From NCBI GenBank assembly GCA_016165875.1, contig JABBOT010000006.1, positions 955,438 through 1,019,437 on the forward strand: 64,000 nt of DNA, read 5' to 3'. A program made the position numbers and the translations under genes. Under the pieces are notes generated by a model. It worked only from the letters and a program-made list of their open reading frames with translations, had not been told where the DNA came from and ran no database searches. Source of the stretch: Acanthopleura granulata (lineage: Eukaryota > Mollusca > Polyplacophora > Chitonida > Chitonidae). Shown piece after piece: positions 57,801 through 64,000 of this stretch (position 1 is the first letter of the stretch; each line of letters starts with the position of its first letter).

Positions 57801-59869
57801 AATACCTTTCTTCTAACTGACCCCTGCATATGATCACAAAACCATACCTTTCTTCTAACTGACCCCTACACACGACCAAAACACAATACCGTTCTTCTAA
57901 CTGACCCCTACATACGACCACAACGCCATGCCTTTCTTCAAGATGGCAAGTAACAAAACGGTGCACAAAAACTTTCATAGTGAATGACCAAGAACAAGTC
58001 TAATGCTTTCTCCTAATAACTAGTAGTTTCTCCTAACAGTTACCAGTTTCTCTTAACCAGCAGTTTCTCTTAACTAGCAGTTTCTCTTAACCAGCAGTGT
58101 GTAGTACTAGTAGATCTAGTAGTTTCTCCTTACAACTACATGTAGTATTTTTTCCTTACAGCAGTTTCTTCTAACAACAAGTGGTTTCTCCTAATAACAA
58201 GTAGTTTCTCCTAATAACTAATAGTTTCTCCTAACAACTAATAGTACAGGTACATGTATCCCCTAAGAACTCACAGTTTCTCCTAATCAGAAGTAGTTTC
58301 TCCTACAGTAACAAACCTCATCATCAGAGTTGTCAGATGTTGGTGGTGATCCCTCATCAAAATCCTCCTCCTCTTCATCAGATTGTTTGGACTTTGACCT
58401 TTTCTTTGCCGCTGCAGATTTCTTTGGCTTCTTAGCAGACTTTGTCTAAATCCCCAAAAAAAGGTTTTTTACTTATCAAATTAGCATTTTATTAATTGGC
58501 TTTCTTGGTTATCGATTAATGGCAAACACGACTTTTACCCTTACATGTATAAACTGTCTGTCAGTTTTATGAAGAAAATGAAGTGTGTGTGATAAACAAC
58601 TGGCCTTTATCAGTTTACTAACGAACTTTCACAAGTGTGATGTACAGACTTTCATGTCATATCGGTGGGAACTGGATTGGTCTTCAACAAACGAAAACTG
58701 CCAGTGTGTCTTCAAGCCAACTTCTTTTTAGTAACTCAATTTGGGCAAATCAATTTTCTATATTTCTATCAGAAATATATCGAAAAATTCTGACTTGTTC
58801 AAACTGAGTTTCTAAAAAACTTGCCTAGAAAAATCCCTGCAGGCTATGCAGGAGACAACTGTTTATAGTAACCAATGATACACACACAGCCAGAGAGTGG
58901 TAACTGGTGTTTATCATGGTAATTCAGAATTTCCCACACATGCTTAACTGCTCATTAACACAGCTGGAGGAAAGAGGAGTGCCAAGTATAAACTCCTGCC
59001 CTTTATCAGGTATCCAGACATCTCCTTACTAAAAGCCTAAGCCATAGGTGGATTTGAACATCCAACCTCAATGATCAGCGGCTCATTAGTGAAATGCATT
59101 TGTTTTTGTTTTAAAGCGAGTATGGTGAAATTTGGCAAGTCTGTGTGGAAAGATCAAATCTCACTGCTGGGTATTTTTCTACTCACTGCTGGCACATTAC
59201 TGGCTTTCCTTTTTCTGGGCTGAGGAGTCTTGGGCTTCTAAAACAGAAATAAACAAAATCAGTCTTCTTTCAGCAAGGTGTATTTGCTGAATTCGCATCT
59301 GCCTGTTAACTCAGAAGAGAAACTTTTGCATCCAAATCAACACCTAGTTTGTAAAATAAGTAGCTTAGGTCAAAGACTAGATACTATGAAATTTTGATTT
59401 CTCTCAAATTCTGCTGAAATCAGCCGATCAGCTGAAAACTCTCACGCCTGCATTATCTACCCTCTGCTGTAGGACTGTCAGTATGATATATTTTATGCAA
59501 ATTACCATACAGAAAACCCATGACATTCCATCCCATCACTGGGTGACTTTGCTTTGGCCTACCAAGGCAGAGAACCCTATCAATTTCTCTTCCGCATACA
59601 TCTACAGCTTTGTGATAAATGTTTTGTCTATTCTTTCCTTTGACAATGCCATGTCACTTCTAAGCGATGTCTCTCCATCCTTAATAATTTCAATTGACAT
59701 CAGTACTGATGGCATGATTACACGACCACAGTGTAACAATGCTGACCTTTTTGGCCTCGTCAATCACGAGGTTGTCCTCCTCAGAGTCCTGCTCTTCCTT
59801 GTCCCCACCATCCTCCGGCTCTCCCCCCTCAGCCTCTTGTTCCTCCTCCTCTGGAGACTCTGAGCTCTC
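39811..59869 (-). CDS. LEDGF/PSIP1-HDGFL2-like chromatin adaptor, last 16 coding exons
   Basis: Exons in transcript order: 59747-59869, 59187-59237, 58317-58445, 56092-56341, 55634-55709, 55268-55345, 54407-54548, 51019-51459, 50549-50596, 48973-49094, 48018-48115, 47680-47750, 46417-46518, 44722-44826, 43174-43285, 40668-41497 and 39811-40029 (seventeen blocks if the first is counted as its own exon). All junctions are GT..AG and phase-matched; total 2997 nt, 998 aa plus stop. Numbered from 59869: acidic region 1-41, AT-hook G-K-R-G-R-G-R-P-R-K at 130-139, a charged helix starting SSWKKKDEERKREIE at about 213, a Lys/Glu-rich exon 284-430, IBD 521-640, a Ser/Thr/Glu-rich tail, and an acidic C terminus D-D-D-E-L-H-S-L-L-G-V. 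Family members bind methylated nucleosomes via an N-terminal PWWP and tether partners via the IBD. The PWWP is not in the window, so the gene continues past 64000. Confidence 0.9.
40302..40562 (-). repeat. SINE family A in the last intron of the LEDGF-like gene
   Basis: Tail 'ttgattggtgttttatgctgtacttaagaatatttcac', body 'ggtgggaggaaaccagg', 'cccacgtacagc' and head remnant 'cgccccggaggtccc'. It lies 106 bp from the 40668 donor and has the same orientation as the gene. Confidence 0.85.
41498..43173. other. Intron, no distinctive feature
   Basis: The intron between exons 43174-43285 and 40668-41497. I see neither a repeat family nor a nested gene. Confidence 0.6.
43385..44345 (+). repeat. Dispersed repeat family A-prime, two copies
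   Basis: 43385-43520 and 44205-44345 share gtatctgaa.ata, ttttttc..atctttcttcaccaaattaaat-like motifs, cagtca.atgttt, ggtgggtttta.ggaacca-like and gatgtc. The 46-bp minisatellite lies between them. Confidence 0.65.
43789..43972. repeat. 46-bp minisatellite
   Basis: Four nearly identical copies of a unit containing ggtggtacgagctattcata and ccatacacatctgacaggat. Low divergence suggests recent expansion. Intronic in the LEDGF-like gene. Confidence 0.95.
44905..44985 (+). repeat. SINE family A, 3' fragment
   Basis: 'gggtttcctcccatcacaatgctgg' and 'gtcgtataagtgaaatattcttgatta..caaaacgcca'. The head is absent. Confidence 0.75.
45281..45430. repeat. TIR element family M, copy 1
   Basis: Left end caggggtttttctggccact, right end ggctacaaaaacc, interior gaattgagtttttaata and aaatattgagttttctgatt. 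Non-coding and intronic. Confidence 0.75.
45590..45935. repeat. 69-bp minisatellite
   Basis: About five copies with cagctggaataagctgaaat, caccagttcaccaatcggaa and accctccacctgtcacatct. The unit is 23 codons, so both strands show ~140-residue repetitive frames that are not genes. Copies are nearly identical. Confidence 0.95.
46511..46745. repeat. 26-bp minisatellite that includes a splice acceptor
   Basis: About nine diverging copies of ttcacatcctataacacagg+gcaaaa. In the first copy ttcacatc is the first eight coding bases (minus strand) of the IBD exon 46417-46518, and 'ct' next to it is its acceptor AG. Each unit thus recreates a TATAG|GATGTGAA-like acceptor on the gene strand. Confidence 0.9.
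47032..47232. repeat. 26-bp-class minisatellite
   Basis: Copies of aaccaatctagcaactcctt followed by aaccac, interrupted by shorter aactcctccaccaca units. It lies in the same intron as the acceptor-bearing array. Confidence 0.9.
47322..47512. repeat. TIR element family M, copy 2 (best preserved)
   Basis: Left terminus cagggttttttctagccact; right terminus ends gaaactggcttgaaaaaaccctg, its inverted complement. Interior: aatatcagaaaattgagctt, tattgagttt and tctcatttgttcaaattgag. About 190 bp and no coding capacity, so a MITE-like element. Confidence 0.85.
48252..48470 (-). repeat. SINE family A
   Basis: Tail 'tttatt..catttgattggtgttttaggctgtgctcaagaa', then 'accatctggaggttgctggtgg', 'cggagaggaagccagcatgagctgg' and a degraded head. 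The body segment normally after the tail is deleted. Confidence 0.8.
50156..50186. repeat. A-rich simple repeat
   Basis: A run of about 30 A with one C. Intronic. Confidence 0.85.
51905..52036. repeat. ~64-bp direct duplication
   Basis: Two copies of catgtaaaggttgtg.catcatggaaaccag..cacaggtacatgtat..cacactaaacacata (motifs). A third partial start follows at 52029. Intronic. Confidence 0.85.
52697..52899. repeat. TIR element family M, copy 3
   Basis: Left end ccagaggtctttctagacac, interior gaaatatcggaaaattgagt and gattttctgatttg-like, right end aaagaaattggctacaaaaa. Diverged from copy 2 but collinear. Confidence 0.8.
53730..53957 (-). repeat. SINE family A, near full length
   Basis: Tail 'ttatttaattcgtgttttatgctacactcaag', body 'cagccagcattatggtggga', and head 'ctaaccaactgagccatagaggccgcc' reading the minus strand from the right. 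Confidence 0.85.
55470..55622. repeat. TIR element family M, copy 4, beside a splice donor
   Basis: Interior gggaaaattgagttctagcc, atactgagatttctgatttg and ttcaaactgagtttctaaat, right end gagattggctagagaacctc. The left terminus is lost. The right end lies about 11 bp from the donor of exon 55634-55709. Confidence 0.75.
56092..56341 (-). other. AT-hook exon of the LEDGF-like gene
   Basis: It encodes D-F-H-Y-E-D at its start, then a basic Pro/Lys/Ser-rich region with K-R-G-R-G-R-P-R-K, a classical AT-hook core, then E-E-E-S-E-E and a second basic block. In LEDGF family proteins, AT-hooks add minor-groove DNA binding to the PWWP contact. Confidence 0.85.
56445..56555 (-). repeat. SINE family A, degraded
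   Basis: 'gcgattgatgttttacactgtattcaag' and 'gagaggctccagggtcactgcactgcactagcagct', with the middle deleted. Confidence 0.6.
56722..57945. repeat. Large minisatellite, ~34-44-bp units, about 30 copies
   Basis: The unit reads ctaactgacccctacatacg + accacaacaccatacctttc + ttct. Shorter variants lack the ttcta part (..ccttccatctgac.., ..cctttctaactgac..), so the period varies. On the gene strand each unit has a donor-like AAAGGTATGG. Frames through it read Val-Val-Cys-Arg-Gly-Gln-Leu-Glu repeats and are not genes. It lies between exons 56092-56341 and 58317-58445. Confidence 0.95.
57995..58316. repeat. Degenerate 14-22-bp tandem repeat ending at a splice donor
   Basis: Units resembling tagtttctcctaacaacta run up to the intron start of exon 58317-58445; the last unit 'agtttctcctacagtaacaa' directly precedes the donor complement. 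Confidence 0.8.
58706..58840. repeat. TIR element family M, copy 5, foldback derivative
   Basis: Left segment tcttcaagccaacttctttt..actcaatttgggcaaatc is the inverted complement of the family's right end. The right segment ttctgacttgttcaaactga..ttgcctagaaaaatccctg is the right end in normal orientation. The copy is therefore two right ends back to back. Confidence 0.7.
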
Positions 59870-60560
59870 CTGGCAGGACACAAAGGGGAGAAGATTAGGT
59901 GAATCAGGGAAGGAAAAGATTCAGGAGGACACAAAGGGAGGATAGAATTATATGAATAAGGAGAGGAATGGATTTAGGAGGACACAATAGGGGGGAAAGG
60001 ATTTAGGAGGGCACAAAGGGAGGACAGAATTAGATGAATAAGGAGAAGAATCAATTTAGGAGGACACAAAAGGGAGGATAGAATTAGGTGAATCAGGGAA
60101 GGAAAGGATTCAGGAGGACACAAAGGAAGGATAGAATTATATGAATAAGGACAGGAATGGATTTAGGAGGACAGGAATGGATTTAGGAGGACACAAAAGG
60201 GAGGAAAGGATTTAGGAGGGCACAAAGGGAGGACAGAATTAGATGAATAAGGAGAAGAATCAATTCAGGAGGACACAAAAGGGAGGATAGAATTAGGTGA
60301 ATCAGGGAAGGAAAGGATTCAGGAGGACACAAAGGGAGGATAGAATTAGATGAATAAGGAGAGGAATGGATTTAGGAGGACACAAACGGAGGAGAGAATT
60401 AGATGAATAAGGAGAGGAATGGACTTAGGAGGACACATAGGGAGGATAGAATTAGATGAATAAGGAGAGGAATGGATTTAGGAGGACACAAAAGGGAGGA
60501 AAGGATTTAGGAGGGCACAAAGGGGGAAAAGGATTTAGGTAAATCAGGGGAAGAATAGAA
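59870..60560. repeat. ~55-bp minisatellite starting at a splice acceptor
   Basis: About 12 copies of aggaggacacaaagggagga+tagaattagatgaataagga+gaggaatggattt, in two length classes. The array begins at the acceptor of exon 59747-59869; the ggacacaaag word beside the exon is shared with every unit. Confidence 0.95.
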
Positions 60561-60697
60561 TTACATGAAGGTGAATCAGGGAGGAACAGATTTAGGTTAA
60601 TCAGGGGAGGAAAGAAACATGGATGAATGAACAGATGAACTGGGAGAAGAAAATATTTGGTGAATCAAGGAGGAATGAGGAGAAGAATGCAGGAATA

Positions 60698-62333
60698 CTG
60701 TAAATGCCTTTTTATTCACGGGCATAAACTTTCGCGGATTTGATAAGAAGACACATTCGCAGGAATCAACTTTCGCTGATCTTAACAGAATTTTTTGACA
60801 ACTGATAAACGAAAATCAAACTTCAATACAGAAATCTCAAGTAATAAAACAACTCAAGCATTCAAGTAACAATGTTATCATTTAAACTTGTTTGTACCTG
60901 TAAGATGTGACAAATATTCTATCCAATACAGTAACTTGATCAGACAAAGGAAGTTAATCGTCCATAGCTTTTATACTTTTGAAGATTGTTAACCTTTACA
61001 AGACGAAGCCCTTACCTACTGTGTGAGCAAATATTTGTGTCACTCGCTCCGGAAGAGGATGAAGGATTAAATGTGATATAAACAAATCCCACTGTTTAAT
61101 TCTCAAGCATCAGAAGTGTGAGTGAACTTTGAGTGAACTATGACAGATTTTAGTAAATTTCTCAGAAATACAAGGCACTGTAGATTTCAACAGCAATCAT
61201 TCTTCTTTCATTCGATAAGACAGTTAATTAGTACCATAACGAAATGTCTTTATGGAAATGGGTAACCCTAACAAGCCCTGCCAAGACTCCTGGTCTACCG
61301 AATCCACAGACCAGTCAGTCTTCAGAAGAGGCCGAGACCATTCAGGTTGCCAATAACACTGTAGATGTAATGGTAGAAAATCCCAGAGAACGAAAGCTCG
61401 GTGACTATAACAGCTAGGATGACGAGATGAAAGCTAAAGAACTGCCGTGGAAATTGGCATAGCACGTGCTGCCCGAAAATTTCCCTTTCAGCTAGGTCAC
61501 TCAGTTAACTAAAGTAGGGTTCGGAGTATGAAGTCTGCTTACTTAAAAAAGACGAAGGAAACCCCCAGCAGCAGCATTCCATCCCTTCCTAAGTCTACAA
61601 CTGGTAATCCCTTACTAATCGGCCAGAAACTTGATGACATGGTAAGGGACTGGTAAAAAAGTCTGTTTGAGTGGCGGAGTGATCAACTACAGAATTGTAA
61701 TGGCAGCAGTGGAAGGCATTATTCTACAGCAGGACAAAACCAAACTCCCAGCAGCAAACTTGGCAGCACAGTTAACATCACGGAGACGTGAGTCCAATCT
61801 TTGCAAAGATGAATGGGATATGTGAAGAGAGAGGGAACAAAAGATGTAAAAAAGTTGCCAGAAGACTTTGAACAGATGAAGTAAACTTTCCTTAAGCATG
61901 TGTCTGATGTCAAAACACCATCCCTGATGAACTGGTCATAAACTGAGACCAGACCAGCCTCAGCATGATTCCTGCAATGCTGAAGCCAATTCATGACCGG
62001 TGGGGCTTTGATCCAAGCTGGATACGTGAAAGCCAGAATACATTCTAATTAGGTATTTCTAATCAACGTGTTTGAAAAAGCATTAGAACTGTAGTGCTTG
62101 TTAACGAATTTATAACTGAAACACATGCTACATTTAGTAAATTACTTACTAGTATTTAACTAAAATACATACACTGTCCTTCATTTGTTTAAAAGGCACG
62201 CACACTGCACTGCAGAATACAAGTATATATGAAACGTATGGGTTTTATATTCCATGGCACTTATTTTTACGGAAATGTGTTTCCCGCAAAGTCCACGAAC
62301 GTTAGTATCGCGCGAATAAAAAGACATTTACAG
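60698..62333 (+). mobile_element. Decayed pogo-like DNA transposon
   Basis: The 1636-bp element is bounded by TA dinucleotides (60696-60697 and 62334-62335) and by inverted termini: left CTGTAAATGCCTTTTTATTC, right (complement) CTGTAAATGTCTTTTTATTC. Inside, on the + strand, is a broken transposase. TA target sites and a DQT-type DDE block place it in the Tc1/mariner-pogo group. It lies antisense in the upstream intron of the LEDGF-like gene. Confidence 0.85.
61244..62045 (+). pseudogene. Transposase relic, pogo/Tigger-like
   Basis: Several frames, broken by stops and shifts, carry conserved pieces in order. They are a helix-turn-helix region (around 61400-61560, with R-E-R-K-L-G-D-Y-N-S and M-K-S-A-Y-L-K-K), a middle part (M-A-A-V-E-G-I-I-L-Q-Q-D near 61699, and K-L-P-E-D-F-E-Q-M-K near 61850), and a catalytic-strand block near 61920-62045 (I-P-D-E-L-V-I-N, then a stop codon, then D-Q-T-S-L-S-M-I-P). 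The first Asp of the DDE triad lies just after that stop. No intact product is possible. Confidence 0.8.
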
Positions 62334-62335
62334 TA

Positions 62336-64000
62336 AAGTAGAAGAATCAGGACAGGAATGGATAGATGAATCAACTGTGTGAATGAATGTAGGAATATAT
62401 GAATCTCAGCAAGAATGAACGGAATAATGAGTCAGGAATAAACACATAAAACATAACAGTTTTAAGAATTTAATAAGACAAAGAAAAATATAAATAGGTG
62501 GATGATGGAAGGAAAGACTGATGCTTTGCAAAAATTGAATGAAACTCTCTCCTACAATGTACACACGAACAATATTAATAAGAAGTGAAACCATCAAACA
62601 ACATCTGTGAATTTCTGTACAACTAATGTAAAAACAATGATAAGAAACTTTGGATGCACAGCAATGGTTATGACCTCTGAGCTGGATTGTTCATTGTCTT
62701 TGAATTCCCTTGTGTTCTGAACCACTTTATTTTTTTAAAATTGAGCACAATCGCATATGTGTGAGAACAGCAAAACCTAAGTACATGTATAGTAAATGAT
62801 TTAAAATTTCATCCACAACAAAGAAGCTTATTTTGCACAATTCCAGAAGTTTGATGGACAAGTCAGAACGGTGTTTCGAGGTTGATTTGGAAATTTCTCT
62901 TTAGAATGAATTGCCTCTGAAAAATGCAGTTTTGGGGGGGAAATATGACAGGTCAGTTACTTTATTTTGATTTCCATGAACAAAGGCAAAGAAATGAAAA
63001 ACATACAGAACCAATAAAAACTTTGAACAAAACAATACGGGGATGATAAAATAAAGCCACATGAAATGAGTCAAAGACATACAACACACCACCAGAACAC
63101 AAAGCTGCAAGCACCAACACCTATCCCCTCCAACCCCCGGACAATCTGTTCACAAATTTGTCCACAAATTTGTGTAGACTGTGGTAAGGACAAGTGATGG
63201 ACGAAATGATTTGTATCTTTGACCTCATGAGGTATAATTTACAACAGAACATAATCACCTGTTATGTTGATTTTACCTGATTCTAAGAGTTCTACTGATT
63301 TTAGAAAAAAGTTTTCAGGTTTGTTTGCTAGGTTGGATGACATCCCACTGGGAACATTAAACTTTCAGCTCCAAGAATAATACTGTATGACATTAATCTG
63401 CCCCTATACATACCTATTTTGGGGGAAATTTTAGGTCATTTAGGGTAAATCCAAGTTTCATGATCTGATTTTTAAGAAATCAGGAAATACATGCAAATAA
63501 GAACTGAATGAAAACCTTAGGACAGGCGGTTAATAGAACAACAGAAGACAAAGAAGTTGGCCTACGCCAGGGTGCAGTGCATTTCATACAACGGACTCTA
63601 TACATTTACAGTAATTTTCTTCTGTTTTAGAGTTGTTTCATTTCTTTATGATGGCAAGACTACATGTACATGACACATACTGAGATAAACTTGCATCACA
63701 TTTTTCACAAAGGTCAAATGGCCCTACACTTTCCATTTGCCCGCTGACTTCCTACAGATGGCTTGTATGGCTGACTTCTGACAGCCATACTTGACAAAGT
63801 CCTCCAATATCGCTGACAATCTTTTGATTAACCGAATGGTCAGGACGTAACGAGCAAGCATTCTGTTCTATGAGAAAACTGTCTGCACATTGATAAATGT
63901 GCAGATGAGAGATGAACTGAGCGAGAAAAACATGACAATTGAGTTAGTGATGAGAAGTGCAGACTGTTAAGGAGTTAATGAGGCATTTTTTCTGCATTAA
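62336..64000. other. Upstream intron of the LEDGF-like gene, no feature
   Basis: No PWWP-coding exon or recognised repeat. The continuing frame at 59869 (phase 0) requires further exons to the right of the window. Confidence 0.5.

Noticed and set aside
56832..57978. Repetitive Val/Cys/Arg/Gly-rich frames
   Set aside because: They come from the ~40-bp minisatellite; copies change period and frame along the array.
59870..64000. PWWP-coding exons expected for a LEDGF/HDGF-family gene
   Set aside because: I looked on the minus strand for the PWWP signature and found none; they must lie beyond the window.

Overview
This is eukaryotic, intron-rich animal DNA, most likely from a mollusc (probably a bivalve) or a close lophotrochozoan. 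The evidence is the split genes with GT..AG introns of 0.1-4 kb, the dense tRNA-derived SINEs with an (ATAA)n tail that begin with a 'tccgtggc..ag..gttagcgcgct' head and are familiar from mollusc genomes, many minisatellites, and the lineage-typical gene content. There are no operons, CRISPR arrays or prokaryotic signals. Species cannot be fixed from sequence alone.

Region 1 (about 1-8.6 kb) has no gene that I can support. It holds SINEs, foldback elements and unique AT-rich DNA. Region 2 (8.7-18.2 kb, + strand) holds two paralogous two-exon genes for very small secreted peptides of 78 and 70 aa. Each has a signal-peptide exon ending in P-E-M with a phase-1 donor, then an exon with a shared W-R-P-[FY]-N-P-T core and a CX2CX10CX4C frame. 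They look like neuropeptide or hormone precursors. Region 3 (18.2-24 kb) is repeats. Region 4 (22.3-30.3 kb, + strand) holds a complete nine-coding-exon gene whose spliced frame (1188 nt, every phase consistent) encodes a 395-aa type I membrane protein with a signal peptide, a full ZP-N/ZP-C module with ten cysteines, a furin-type RLRR site, one membrane span and a short tail. A TATA box and a likely 5' UTR exon lie about 1.7 kb upstream.

Region 5 (30.3-39.2 kb) is mostly repeats and relics: a tandem array near 31.5 kb, a Penelope-like reverse-transcriptase fragment, SINEs, and a broken Cys-rich gene fragment near 37.6-38.0 kb. Region 6 (39.8-59.9 kb, - strand) holds the last 16 coding exons (2997 nt, 998 aa plus stop) of a LEDGF/PSIP1-HDGFL2 type chromatin adaptor, with an AT-hook, long charged helices and a recognisable integrase-binding domain (IBD). 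The N-terminal PWWP exons must lie beyond the right edge. Its introns are packed with minisatellites and a small TIR element. Region 7 (59.9-64 kb) is the upstream intron. It holds a 55-bp-class minisatellite, a 1.6-kb decayed pogo-like DNA transposon, and sequence with no visible feature.

The most unusual signals are: (a) the tandem pair of tiny Cys-frame peptide genes; (b) a recurring arrangement in which minisatellite arrays begin at splice junctions, including fourfold duplication of the exon-1 donor of the ZP gene and about ninefold copies of the acceptor of an IBD exon; (c) a TIR element family seen only in the introns of the LEDGF-like gene, one copy ending about 11 bp from a splice site.
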